Of a DNA stretch of 64,000 nucleotides, positions 7,159 through 18,465 are shown one piece after another. The notes beneath the pieces were generated by a model. That model did no database searches. It saw nothing but the letters and a program-made list of their open reading frames with translations, and had not been told where the DNA came from. The DNA lies in contig NZ_VTOW01000002.1 of NCBI RefSeq assembly GCF_012184425.1, positions 868,001 through 932,000 of the forward strand. The letters are read 5' to 3'. A program made the position numbers and the translations under genes. The DNA is from Candidatus Manganitrophus noduliformans. GTDB taxonomy: Bacteria; Nitrospirota; Nitrospiria; SBBL01; Manganitrophaceae. How positions within the stretch are numbered: position 1 is the stretch's first letter; each line of letters opens with the position of its first letter.

Positions 7159-8482
7159 GCTTCAATGAGGCCGAAGATTTTACTCTTCGGAAAGTGGCGC
7201 CGACCCAGCCTGGATCGAAGACCTATCTGGTGCTTCAATGAGGCCGAAGATTTTACTCTTCGGAAAGTTCATGTCTGACCTGTTCGGAATCCTCGCCAAA
7301 CACGAGCTTCAATGAGGCCGAAGATTTTACTCTTCGGAAAGTCGAGCAAACCCAAAACTATGCCGAAGTCCCGGACATGCTTCAATAGGGCCAAAGATTT
7401 TACTCTTCGGAAAGTGCTGGACAAGATCACGATTTTGGAAATGAGAATCACGCTTCAATGAGGCCGAAGACTTTACTCTTCGGAAAGGCCGTTGGGATGG
7501 TCGAGCTCTCCCCGGCTCTTTCGAGGCTTCAATAAGGCCGAAGATTTTACTCTTCGGAAAGATTCTGAAATTCAGAAACGGCCACATTTTCAGAACGAGC
7601 TTCAATTAAGCCGAAGATTTTAGAGAGGCCCTACGTCCCGGTCCCCGCACCATCAACATCACTTCAATGAGGCCGAAGATTTTACTCTTCGGAAAGTTGG
7701 TCCGCCTGAATCTGCTTATCATGTTCCTCGCAGACTCTTCAATAAGGCCGAAGACTTTACCCTTCGGAAAGGGAAGTAGAGCCACCGCGTCTTTCGCGCG
7801 AACCACTCTCTTCAATAAGGCCGAAGATTTTACTCTTCGGAAAATGCTGGTATGCCGATCTTCGGGCCTGGGGCCTGGGGCTTCAATGAGGCCGAAGGTT
7901 TTATTCTTCGGGAAGTTCCTACCCTCCTCTCCGCCCTCGAAGCGGCTCAGCGGGCTTCAATAAGGCCGAAGATTTTACTCTTCGGAAAGTATCTTGGCGT
8001 TGATCAGGCTCTCGGCCATTCCCGCGCTTCAATGAGGCCGAAGACTTTAGTCTTCGGAAAGGACCCGTATCCGAAATTCAGATAATTGTCGTTGTCCCAC
8101 TCGCTTCAATAAGGCCAAAGATTTTACTCTTCGGAAAGGATACCCAAAAGGGCAACCGCCTTTAAAACTCTCCTGTGCTTCAATAAGGCCGAAGATTTTA
8201 CTCTTCGGAAAGCGCGGCCTGCTTAAAAGCGTTGACCTTGATCGTGTCGCTTCAATAGGGCCGAAGATTTTACTCTTCGGAAAGCACCGCGTGCTGCTCT
8301 TTCAACCTATCCAGAAACCGCTTCAATGAGGCCGAAGATTTTACTCTTCGGAAAGAGGAGCTTACCGGGTCGGACATTTCCGTGGAGCTGACGCTTCAAT
8401 GAGGCCGAAGATTTTACTCTTCGGAAAGCGACCATCACCTTGTCCACGTTCCAGAGCGTCCCCTTACTTCAATGAGGCCGAA
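7159..8482 (-). CRISPR. CRISPR array, 19 repeat units, 18 spacers, type I-G
   Basis: Repeats are 36 nt, starting on the plus strand with GCTTCAATGAGG and ending CTCTTCGGAAAG. They begin at 7159, 7232, 7306, 7379, 7452, 7526, 7599, 7661, 7736, 7809, 7880, 7954, 8026, 8102, 8177, 8249, 8320, 8393 and 8466. Spacers are 35-40 nt and all different. Read on the minus strand the repeat contains the stem CCGAAGA/TCTTCGG and ends in ATTGAAGC, a typical 8-nt crRNA handle, so transcription is probably minus, like the cas genes. The unit at 7599 is only 24 nt; the unit at 8466 is only about 17 nt and merges into a cas4 remnant. A fragment CTTCGGAAA at 7113-7121, one spacer length before the first repeat, may be a decayed terminal repeat. 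No leader is visible. Confidence 0.97.
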
Positions 8483-8571
8483 TATCCCAAACGGGGACAA
8501 TAGGTAAACTCGTTCAGCATCCGCACGGGGAGGAGCGGCAGGTCGGCAGGCGGATCTGTAGCGTTGTTCAT
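8464..8571 (-). pseudogene. Remnant of cas4 (cas4-cas1) N-terminus fused to a CRISPR repeat
   Basis: A 35-codon minus-strand ORF too short for usual ORF callers. AAGGAG (8579-8584 on the plus strand) precedes ATG 8571. It encodes LPLLPVRMLNEFTYCPRLGY, the characteristic N-terminus of the Cas4 domain in type I-G Cas4-Cas1 fusions (the RMLNEFxYCPRL pattern including a cluster Cys). Directly after GY the codons become SASLK-stop and are CRISPR-repeat sequence (TTCGGCCTCATTGAAG). The rest of cas4-cas1, cas2 and the leader are absent. It follows csb2 by 52 nt, exactly where type I-G adaptation genes normally stand. This is a deletion scar. Confidence 0.85.
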
Positions 8572-8623
8572 AGAAAAGCTCCTTTTCGGTTGTCAAAGAG
8601 CAATTAAATAAGGAATGAGGCGA

Positions 8624-11148
<2,525 letters not shown>

Positions 11149-11172
11149 TCATGTGAGTAAGAATATTAAGTT

Positions 11173-13239
11173 CTATCTTTGTGCCGGCTCGGACACTTTT
11201 AAAATTCGTTTAACGAGGCGGTAAATATCTGATCTGGAAATTGGAAAGATCAATGCTGCTGCAATGCGTTGAGTTTTTTTGCTCGGCTCTGTAATAAGGT
11301 TTACTAAGGGATGAAACCCGCTGCCTGTGAGACGTTGGGCTGCCAGCTTTGAGGCTGCGGCTGCATCCCCTGAGGCTGCTCTCGTCAGAATCGCTGTATT
11401 GAGCGGAATCGGTGTATCCTTTAAAGGCTCATGCAGACATGTCAATTTCAGGAGATCATAGAGCAGGGGCGTAACCCTGCCCTCAATGCGATGACTGGCT
11501 GCGGTTGTGCCTTTTGGCCAGTCAATGAGAGAGAGTCCCCATAGAAGTTTCTCAAGCCGTGAATCATCGACATCAACAGAAATAAAGGCCGCAATTTCTC
11601 CCAGGCCCGCTCGGTATTTTCCATCCAGGGACTCAGCATCCAAACATCGCCGAAGTAGAGCGGCCGTAAGATTATTAACGAGCGATCCATCTCTCCAGAC
11701 CACATGCGGAGGATTCTTTTGATCAAGCCAACTTACTTTACCAGGTCGGACTTCGACCGGTTCTAAATTCTTCCGGATTCCCATCGAGGCCAGCGCTAAA
11801 GCGAGGTGAAATTCGGCTTTTTCTCTCCCATTGTCTAATGCTTCAATCCACTCTTCGGAAAGAAGAATCGGTTTGGCAAACGCTTCTTCTCGAAATCGAG
11901 GTGATCCCGCCAAGGCCCTCTCTGCCTGCCCCAGTGCAATCACGATCTCCGTCATTTGGGCGGGCCCTCCGGGTTTGCAGAAGTTCATGATCGCTTCTTC
12001 GACGGCGCGAAATGTTCGTTTTATCCGTTCGGGGGCGGTGTTTCCCATCGCTTTATGCCTGAACGAATCGATCCAGGACCCGACCTGATCCAGCAAATTT
12101 GCCTTAGGACGGGCTTTGGCCCTCCAACGCCCCAGAGGGGTTGCAAAATAAGCGAGACCGTTTCTCTCCTGAAAGCCGTAGCGAAGAAATTCATTGATGC
12201 CGCGATCCGTTCCCAGCATTGCCAATGCCTGGGCGAAGTCGACACTATTTTTAGCAGGGCGCCGTCCCGCTTGCGCCCTTCCCTCAGAAAAAAGGGTGAT
12301 CACTTCAGAGAGCAATGAAGGGGATTCCCATAAGGGGATCCAGAGTTCACCGCGGGAAGTTTCATCTGCCGTGCTGGCAGTGCCATATCCAACGCCGGCC
12401 GCTCGTGTGCTGAAGGGATAACCCAACTCTACGGTGGTGCCGGCCCGAAGACGCTTTGTTGCCGCAGCCGCAAAGAGCAACGCACCTTCGATCATGAGAA
12501 TGAAATCCCAAGGATTGATCAGTGATTTTGAGGAAAAACCTACTGACGAATTTGCCCCTCCCGCTGCGCCCGGATAAAATTGCCCAATCGGTTTGTCAGC
12601 TAAAAGCTTCTGTACAGGCTCGTTGAAAAGAGCGCCGGAGAGCCATGACCGGGAAAAAGCGGTCGGCGTACCCATTCCGATATCGAAAATGTCGATCAAG
12701 CGCTGCATGAAATTATTCGTGAATTCCAACCGCCCGTCGTTACCACCGGTTCCGAGGAGAGGTGGATATTTCGCTTCATGTTCCGTCAGGATATACGCCG
12801 CATCCAGCCAGGCGACTGCTTTATCCGGGAAATGATTTCGGCATTGACGTAAAAGGAGTTGCTTTTGCTCGCCACTCGATTTTTCGGACAACCCAAGTGA
12901 TTCGATTAAGTTTTGAGCGATAGAAATCGTTTGCCGGTAATCGGAGAATCGTTGAGCCGGAGAAGTACATAGGGCATCGATTCCCTCTTTTTTGTCTTTC
13001 GGATAAAATCCACTTCCCCCATTCCACGGGGCGACAATGGGCGTTGGCGGATAATCCTGCAAAAAGAACTGCTCCAGTTTTTCTCGATCAAGGCTCGATC
13101 GGAGAATAAACTCATCTTGTTTCCATCCGCCACGGACATTTGGGTCAGCCTGTTCTCCCAAGAGCCGTAATACCCCGAGGGCCTTGAGATAGTTGGCCAG
13201 CGGTTCCGGTCTACATCCAGAAAGTATCAGATCATTCAT
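11173..13239 (-). CDS. csx17: Csx17 (Cas8-type large subunit), type I-G
   Basis: 688 residues from ATG 13239, preceded by GAGGAG; the frame is open to 13281 but that extension lies in cas3. The start MNDLILSGCRPEPLANYLKALGVLRL is typical of Csx17, the I-G signature large subunit thought to take the place of Cas8 in PAM recognition. It overlaps the cas3 stop by 8 nt, so the two are translationally coupled. Confidence 0.93.
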   Translation of the reverse strand: MNDLILSGCRPEPLANYLKALGVLRLLGEQADPNVRGGWKQDEFILRSSLDREKLEQFFLQDYPPTPIVAPWNGGSGFYPKDKKEGIDALCTSPAQRFSDYRQTISIAQNLIESLGLSEKSSGEQKQLLLRQCRNHFPDKAVAWLDAAYILTEHEAKYPPLLGTGGNDGRLEFTNNFMQRLIDIFDIGMGTPTAFSRSWLSGALFNEPVQKLLADKPIGQFYPGAAGGANSSVGFSSKSLINPWDFILMIEGALLFAAAATKRLRAGTTVELGYPFSTRAAGVGYGTASTADETSRGELWIPLWESPSLLSEVITLFSEGRAQAGRRPAKNSVDFAQALAMLGTDRGINEFLRYGFQERNGLAYFATPLGRWRAKARPKANLLDQVGSWIDSFRHKAMGNTAPERIKRTFRAVEEAIMNFCKPGGPAQMTEIVIALGQAERALAGSPRFREEAFAKPILLSEEWIEALDNGREKAEFHLALALASMGIRKNLEPVEVRPGKVSWLDQKNPPHVVWRDGSLVNNLTAALLRRCLDAESLDGKYRAGLGEIAAFISVDVDDSRLEKLLWGLSLIDWPKGTTAASHRIEGRVTPLLYDLLKLTCLHEPLKDTPIPLNTAILTRAASGDAAAASKLAAQRLTGSGFHPLVNLITEPSKKTQRIAAALIFPISRSDIYRLVKRILKVSEPAQR

Positions 13240-15676
13240 TGATCTCCTCTTCCTTTTGGGTTCCTCTCCAATCGGCCACACGAACGAGGGTTTCCATCCA
13301 GGCTAATCTAAAAGGCCCGTATTCATCCCGCAATCTAAGTGTTCGCTCCAACCAGCTGGCCCCATGCGGGCCCTCACCCATTCCCATATAAGCGAGTGTC
13401 AGAATCAATTTCTGACTCTGAATTTTGTCTCCAAGGTCGACCGCCGGAAGCTCATCTCCTTCCCAGACGCCGCGGGCGAAGGGCCGACCATCACCAGATG
13501 CTCTTTCACCAGGAAGGGAGCGGATCGAAAGACGCACCTTGCCGTGATGGGCTGCTGCAAGGTACGCGGCGAGATCGGATTCCTTGTGTTGCAAAAGTGC
13601 CAAAGCCGAGGCAAGTTCATGACGGAAATGGGGGCGTTGATATGCTCCCCCTTTATGGGCCGATTTTGCCCATGGGGGCTGGGCTCCGCCTAAATCGTCG
13701 CTTGGTAAGGGAGTCGGCAGCATCATTTGGAATACTTCATGGGCTTTTCCGATATCGTGCCATCGAGCCGCCTTGGAGAGGTCGTCCCACGGGACATCGG
13801 GTAGAGAACTAAAAAGTATTTTCCTGAAGGCATTGAGCGCTTCAGCAACATCTTTTGCATGCTCCGTCAGGGTGACGTAACGGCCTATAAAGGTCCGCCG
13901 GTTATCGTCGTAAGCGTCCAGCGGAGTGGCGTCTGGAGGAGGTGGAAGAGCCGTGACCAGATCGTTCTCGTCTCCAGTCCAGCCAAGCTCTTCCGAATAG
14001 CCGCCGGAACCGATGTCCATGCGAATGGTAAGGCCGGGCCAGACGGATCTATCCGTAACGGGAACCCACTCTTGATCTAAACTATTCCATCGGGAGGCTG
14101 GCTTCTTCCTTTTTAGAAAGATTCTGAAACTTTTAATTGAAACCGAACAGAGTTCTTCGTCTCGGGGTGCACTTTCCGAATTTTTATCAACTAATGCTCG
14201 CCAATAGACCTGAACATCATTGTTCTCGGTTTCACGAATGTAACGGGATACGTCAATGTCATTCCCCGCCAGATCGGGGGTGGTGTCAAAAAGTTCGATC
14301 AAATCTTTTTTCCGGAGCATATGGGCGGGCGGAGCCGGGAAAGGATCGCTGAATCCAGAGACTGCTTGAGGTCCCCCATCCGTTAACTGCGTCAGTTGTT
14401 TTCTCGCCCAGTCCAGCGGAGTGGTCTCATAGGGTTGAGCCGCCTCTTTATTTGGCTCATTTTCACCTTTTTTGTTGACGATCAGCGTTTCGAGGTCTAT
14501 CCAAAAGATGCGGGCAGGATGATCTTCGTTGTATTCTCCGTATCGATTGCACCGCCCAAACCGTTGAACGAGTGACGACCAGGGGGCCAGTTCCGTAAAG
14601 AGCGTTTGGGCGGAGAGATCGATGCCTGCCTCAATGGCCTGAGTGGCCACAATGATACGGCCTTGTGGAGGGCTTTCTTTTAGACGTGCTTGAATCTTTT
14701 TCCGTTCGGCGGAGCGGAAACGGGAATGAATGAGAAGAAGGTCTGGTGGTTGGGAAGCGCTTCGCAAGAGTTCTTGTAGTGCTTTGAATACTTCCTGGGC
14801 GCGATTGACACGATTTACAATGACCAGGCTGAACGACTCGGTCTTGTGCTTCTGCACCACTTCTTTTGCTAAAGTCTCCGCATAGTCATCTGCTGCTTCC
14901 GCGCGCCAAATCGTCTGCGCCTTGGTCAGAGATTTTCTGGCATTCGTGCGTTTAGATACTTCTTGATGCTGCTTATCTTGGTCATTCAACGAGAGCGTTT
15001 GGAGACGAGCGGCCTGTTCCAGAAAATCGACTGTGGCAAGTCCTTCTTTTTTCAGTGTGGCGGACATCCAGAGCGAATGAACTGCTCCATAGGTGCCGAG
15101 CTTTTCCCGAAACGCCTGAAGCTGAGCGGTTGTCGGAAGTCCCGCTCCCATCAGCTGCACTTCGTCGAAGGTCCAAAGACAGTCGTTATTGAGAAGGGAA
15201 AAATGCATTGGCCATCGATAGCGGCTCATTGCATAGCCCCGGTTTAATGCGCGCGATAGCAGCTGGTCTTGAGTGCCGATCAGGATTGCATCCGCTTCCG
15301 GATGGGCGTCCCAGTCCAGAGCGATTTCACCGCCCATAAGAAGGTGGACCGAAACTTTCCCGTCACCGGGGTTACCAAGCAGGTTTAATTCATTCAGCCA
15401 ACCCTTTGCGTTCTCGTAGGTTTGTTCAACCAATACACGCATGGGCAGGCAGTAAACAAGGCGGCGCGGTGTGGCATTTTGGATCGCTCTATCCTGATGA
15501 AACCTCCGCCTCCATAACCATCCTAAGATAGTCGTTGCCGTTTTCCCCAAGCCTGTCGGTATATCGACTAATTGAGGAAGGGAATCATCCATTGCGAAGC
15601 GGATTTGATATGGATAGGGTTCATGTGTTGTAATTCTTTTGAACCAATTTATGAACTCGATATGGGGTTTATTCAC
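13232..15676 (-). CDS. cas3: Cas3 helicase-nuclease, type I-G
   Basis: 814 residues, GTG start (a stop lies directly upstream in frame, AGAGGA precedes). The helicase comes first: PTGLGKT (Walker A, about residue 41), DEVQ in place of DExH (about 169), MSATL, and motif VI QRFGRCNR. The HD nuclease is C-terminal (ARWHDIGKAHEVF, about 645), the domain order known for type I-G Cas3. It degrades DNA recruited by Cascade. First gene of the visible cas operon. Confidence 0.94.
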   Translation of the reverse strand: MNKPHIEFINWFKRITTHEPYPYQIRFAMDDSLPQLVDIPTGLGKTATTILGWLWRRRFHQDRAIQNATPRRLVYCLPMRVLVEQTYENAKGWLNELNLLGNPGDGKVSVHLLMGGEIALDWDAHPEADAILIGTQDQLLSRALNRGYAMSRYRWPMHFSLLNNDCLWTFDEVQLMGAGLPTTAQLQAFREKLGTYGAVHSLWMSATLKKEGLATVDFLEQAARLQTLSLNDQDKQHQEVSKRTNARKSLTKAQTIWRAEAADDYAETLAKEVVQKHKTESFSLVIVNRVNRAQEVFKALQELLRSASQPPDLLLIHSRFRSAERKKIQARLKESPPQGRIIVATQAIEAGIDLSAQTLFTELAPWSSLVQRFGRCNRYGEYNEDHPARIFWIDLETLIVNKKGENEPNKEAAQPYETTPLDWARKQLTQLTDGGPQAVSGFSDPFPAPPAHMLRKKDLIELFDTTPDLAGNDIDVSRYIRETENNDVQVYWRALVDKNSESAPRDEELCSVSIKSFRIFLKRKKPASRWNSLDQEWVPVTDRSVWPGLTIRMDIGSGGYSEELGWTGDENDLVTALPPPPDATPLDAYDDNRRTFIGRYVTLTEHAKDVAEALNAFRKILFSSLPDVPWDDLSKAARWHDIGKAHEVFQMMLPTPLPSDDLGGAQPPWAKSAHKGGAYQRPHFRHELASALALLQHKESDLAAYLAAAHHGKVRLSIRSLPGERASGDGRPFARGVWEGDELPAVDLGDKIQSQKLILTLAYMGMGEGPHGASWLERTLRLRDEYGPFRLAWMETLVRVADWRGTQKEEEINE

Positions 15677-15871
15677 TTAATGTCCTCTGTTGGGTATAGA
15701 GTTGTGATGAAATAAATGGGGCCGCGGCAAATGGCCGCGCAACCTCCGCCATCCCTTCAACCGCCTCCACGCACTCCCGTAGCGTCAGCTTGAGCGCCTG
15801 CCTCCGTTGGGCCCGCGGCTCCCTTCCCAGGTCGTCAAACGCCAGTCGATGTCATCCCTCTCTTCACTCAT
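15669..15871 (-). pseudogene. Frameshifted small protein gene upstream of cas3
   Basis: From ATG 15871 the frame reads MSEERDDIDWRLTTWEGSR and then loses sense; a shift by one base near 15812-15816 restores a plausible continuation, RAQRRQALKLTLRECVEAVEG, ending at a TAA at 15669 that overlaps the cas3 start. The join restores a single protein of about 66 residues, so a 1-nt deletion is the simplest explanation (or a sequence error). Short proteins with a DW.LTT.EG.R start are a recurring class of unknown function; no role is claimed. Confidence 0.5.
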
Positions 15872-16236
15872 CGGACTTCTATTCCTCCAAAATCCATCGC
15901 AAGTGTTGGATGTCGCCGATACTGCGCGGCCCGCCGCAATATTCGAACGTCAATTCTATACTGGATCGTCTCCTGCTGAGTTTGACTTAAACGAATAAGC
16001 CATTTTCAAAAAACTTGCAACCAGATCAAGATGTCAGTCTTTTCTTTAACTTCATAAGCGCGATCCTACCATGCCCCTTTGACATCCCAGGTCACAAATT
16101 CTCTTCACCCTCAAAAAAATTTTATCTCCTGCCTCTTTAATTCTTTCCAGAAAGAATCGGGGCAGGAATGCCCCTCCCACCTGGAGAAGGAAAGATGGAC
16201 AAGAATGCCTCCTACTATTTAGATTCGATTCCTCCC
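15872..16236. other. Gene-free stretch with decayed minus-strand ORF fragments and hairpins
   Basis: Minus-strand fragments such as IELTFEYCGGPRSIGDIQHL (around 15890-15960) and a short frame ending LIWLQVF (around 16010-16050) look like pieces of one or more broken genes; I could not identify a family. Two small hairpins lie at 16140-16157 (ATTCTTTC/GAAAGAAT) and 16159-16174 (GGGGC/GCCCC). Confidence 0.35.
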
Positions 16237-16277
16237 TTGACCTCCCAAAAAAGAGGTAATACAATGGAGATACATTG
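16237..16277 (+). promoter_or_regulatory. Promoter and likely operator of the toxin-antitoxin pair
   Basis: TTGACC (16237-16242) and TACAAT (16260-16265) are separated by 17 nt, a near-consensus sigma-70 promoter. The -10 overlaps an inverted repeat CAATG (16262-16266) / CATTG (16273-16277), a plausible site for autorepression by the antitoxin or toxin-antitoxin complex. Confidence 0.65.
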
Positions 16278-16303
16278 AATAAACTTTGTCATGGAGGCTC
16301 AAC

Positions 16304-16531
16304 ATGATCAAACGCTTGACCAAACACGGCAACAGCCTGGCGCTGGTGATCGACCGTCCGGTACTCGACCTTTTGGAGATCGATGATCAAACCCCGCTCT
16401 CGGTGACGACCGACGGGAAGTGCCTGATTATCGCTCCGGCTCCGGATGAAAAGCGCCGTCAATCATTTCAGAGCGCGCTGAAGAAGGTGAACAAACGTTA
16501 TGGCCGCGCTCTTAAGAAATTGGCCGAGTGA
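16304..16531 (+). CDS. AbrB/MazE-type antitoxin of a Doc module
   Basis: 75 residues from ATG 16304, with GGAGG 6 nt upstream; the frame is open from 16286. MIKRLTKHGNSLALVIDRPVLDLLEI is the swapped-hairpin AbrB DNA-binding fold, and the C-terminal charged helix (KRRQSFQSALKKVNKRYGRALKKLAE) would bind and block the toxin. The stop overlaps the toxin start (GTGA). It should neutralise the Doc toxin and repress the shared promoter. Confidence 0.85.
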   Translation: MIKRLTKHGNSLALVIDRPVLDLLEIDDQTPLSVTTDGKCLIIAPAPDEKRRQSFQSALKKVNKRYGRALKKLAE

Positions 16532-16929
16532 AAATGGAGCCGATCTTTCTCACCTTGGAAGAGGTGATCGAAATCCATGCCGACCAGATCACCCATTACG
16601 GGGGAACCGCCGGCATCCGGGACATGATGCTCTTGCAATCGGCCGTGGCGATGCCCCAGGCCGGATTCGGAGATCAGTATCTTCATACAGATCTCTTCGA
16701 AATGGCGGCAGGCTACCTTTTCCACATTGTTCAAAACCATCCCTTCGTTGACGGCAACAAACGGGTCGGCGCGACGGCGGCTTTGGTGTTTCTGGAACTC
16801 AATCAGGTCGATCTTAAAATCACCAATACCGCTTTGGTTCAGCTTGTTCTCGATGTTGCGCAGGGTCGGGCCGGCAAAGCAGCCGTCGCCGAGTTCTTCA
16901 GGAAAAAGCCCATACGGAATGAAGACTAA
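16528..16929 (+). CDS. doc: Doc-family (Fic-fold) toxin
   Basis: 133 residues. The Doc/Fic motif is intact: HPFVDGNKRVGA (about residues 71-82), with the HxFxxGNKR residues needed for phosphate transfer. Phage P1 Doc phosphorylates EF-Tu and arrests translation; the same activity is inferred. GTG 16528 overlaps the antitoxin stop, giving coupling; ATG 16534 is an alternative. Its stop overlaps the end of the convergent WYL gene by 4 nt. Confidence 0.87.
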   Translation: MKMEPIFLTLEEVIEIHADQITHYGGTAGIRDMMLLQSAVAMPQAGFGDQYLHTDLFEMAAGYLFHIVQNHPFVDGNKRVGATAALVFLELNQVDLKITNTALVQLVLDVAQGRAGKAAVAEFFRKKPIRNED

Positions 16930-17957
16930 ATTTCTCTCTTCTTCGCCGATGCGGTTTTTGCCACGGCATTGATCTTCCCCTTCTGATACTTCCCCGCCAC
17001 CTTCCACGCCTCATTCTCCACCATCCGTCTTAATCTCACCGGCGCGGTCACCTCCACCTGCGCTCCGAACCCCATCACCCACTGCATCAGCTCGGGGGTA
17101 ATCGCCACGCGAAGGTCCAGTTGAATTTTTCCGCCGCGAAGCGGCGTGATCTTCTGGCTCCGATGCCACCGCCGCTCCCGCACCCAGAGGGCCGCCTTCT
17201 TTTCGAAAAGGAGGGAAACATCCTCCGCCTCCCCCCGGTAGACCCCGAAGGCGTCTTTGAAATAATCGTCGATGGAGAAGTAGAAGGGGATCTGAAACGG
17301 CCGGCCGGTCACCTGAAGCGAGGCGATCCGGTCGATAACAAAGGTGCGGGTGTCTTTTCGTTCATGACAGTAACCGATGAGGTAGAGCGTTCCGCCGTAG
17401 TGCCAGAGACGATATGGATTGACGGCTCTCGTTGCGGGACGGCCGGTCCGCAAGGGGGTGTAGCGGATCTCGATTGTTTTTCCGGTCTCGATCGCCCGCC
17501 GGATCGGATCGATCCGGGAGCGGTGCGCCTTGTAAACTTTGTACGGCGGCATCCCGATCTGAATCGTCTGCTGAAGCAGGGCGAGATAATCTTTGCTTTT
17601 GGCGGGAAGGTTCGCTTTGATTTTTTGGGTGAGGCCCTGGATCGCGTCGGCGAGGAAGGTCCCTTCCAGCGGCGCCATCATCTGCATCCCGCATTGGAGG
17701 GCGTAAAGCTCCGTGCCGGTGAGGGGAAGGGGGGCGCGCTTGTAAGCGTCGTCAAGCTTCCAAACGCTCTTGCCGTTCTCCCGCTCGGCGTAGATCGGAA
17801 ACCCGACGAGCCCCAGGACGTCGAGGTCCCGCCGGAGCGTCCGCTCATGGCAGGTTTCGGAGAGGGCGTCGGAGATCTGCCGAAGGGTCACCCGCCCGTT
17901 CGACTCCAACAGCTTGAGGATCGTCCATTGGCGGATCGGCTGATCGGCGCGCGGCAT
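16926..17957 (-). CDS. WYL-domain transcriptional regulator
   Basis: 343 residues from ATG 17957, preceded by GGGAGA; the frame runs on to 18230 but the conserved part starts here. Order: N-terminal winged HTH (IRQWTILKLLESNGRVTLRQISDAL...RTLRRDLDVL), WYL domain around TLYLIGYCHERKDTRTFVIDRI, and a C-terminal WCX-like section ending in a basic tail. WYL proteins sense ligands, often nucleic acids or nucleotides, and many sit beside defence or DNA-damage genes. Its place beside a toxin-antitoxin pair and a CRISPR locus fits, but its targets are unknown. Confidence 0.87.
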   Translation of the reverse strand: MPRADQPIRQWTILKLLESNGRVTLRQISDALSETCHERTLRRDLDVLGLVGFPIYAERENGKSVWKLDDAYKRAPLPLTGTELYALQCGMQMMAPLEGTFLADAIQGLTQKIKANLPAKSKDYLALLQQTIQIGMPPYKVYKAHRSRIDPIRRAIETGKTIEIRYTPLRTGRPATRAVNPYRLWHYGGTLYLIGYCHERKDTRTFVIDRIASLQVTGRPFQIPFYFSIDDYFKDAFGVYRGEAEDVSLLFEKKAALWVRERRWHRSQKITPLRGGKIQLDLRVAITPELMQWVMGFGAQVEVTAPVRLRRMVENEAWKVAGKYQKGKINAVAKTASAKKREI

Positions 17958-18064
17958 GGGATCTCCCGCAGGGAAGAGTGGGCAATGGCGGCATGGTATC
18001 GAAACGGATTTAAAAAGGCAACCGGAAATTCCGGAGTTCAGGGAAGGCCTCCGCCCCGGTCGGC

Positions 18065-18094
18065 TTGAATCGTCTCTCCGGAAAATCTTACAAT
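18065..18094 (+). promoter_or_regulatory. Candidate sigma-70 promoter for 18126
   Basis: TTGAAT (18065-18070) and TACAAT (18089-18094) with an 18-nt spacer, 31 nt before the start codon of the coiled-coil gene. Confidence 0.5.
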
Positions 18095-18125
18095 AAAGAA
18101 GAAGGTTCTTCGGAAGGAGTATTGC

Positions 18126-18461
18126 ATGAATGCATGGATGAAGGTGAAGGAGGATATCACCCGGAAGATGCGGGGGGAAATTCCCCACGTCAAACGGCGG
18201 CCGGGATCGGTCTCCGAGAAAGCGGACCACTTGGCGCAGATCGGAAAGCTGCGCTACCAGATTTTTTTGTTCGAACAGAAGGCGGAGAAAAATTTCTCCG
18301 AGATCGGCGAGCGGCTCTTCGAGCTCGCCGAGGCGAACGGCGCGAAGAACCCGCTCTCCGATCCGACGATCAAGAAAAAACTGGCGGATGCGAAAAAGAT
18401 CGAACGAAAGCTCAAATCACTCCACGACAAAATGGCCCAGCTCCGCGAAAGAGCCGCGTAG
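18126..18461 (+). CDS. Small coiled-coil protein of unknown function
   Basis: 111 residues, strongly charged and helical. AAGGAG precedes ATG 18126 by 6 nt, and a promoter-like site stands upstream. The central helix (QIGKLRYQIFLFEQKAEKNF) and C-terminal helix (KIERKLKSLHDKMAQLRERA) suggest a coiled coil. No signal peptide, no Cys. It converges with the FAD oxidoreductase, 4 nt apart. No function assigned. Confidence 0.7.
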   Translation: MNAWMKVKEDITRKMRGEIPHVKRRPGSVSEKADHLAQIGKLRYQIFLFEQKAEKNFSEIGERLFELAEANGAKNPLSDPTIKKKLADAKKIERKLKSLHDKMAQLRERAA

Positions 18462-18465
18462 CCGG

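Noticed and set aside
7047-8085. Several short ORFs with repeated FPKSKIFGLIEA or RPKILLFGK segments
   Set aside because: They are translations of the CRISPR repeats, not proteins.
8569-8623. A CRISPR leader between csb2 and the array
   Set aside because: The DNA is the ribosome site and first codons of the cas4 remnant, not a leader.
17958-18230. N-terminal extension of the WYL regulator
   Set aside because: The HTH begins right after ATG 17957, which has its own ribosome site; the extension overlaps the divergent promoter region.
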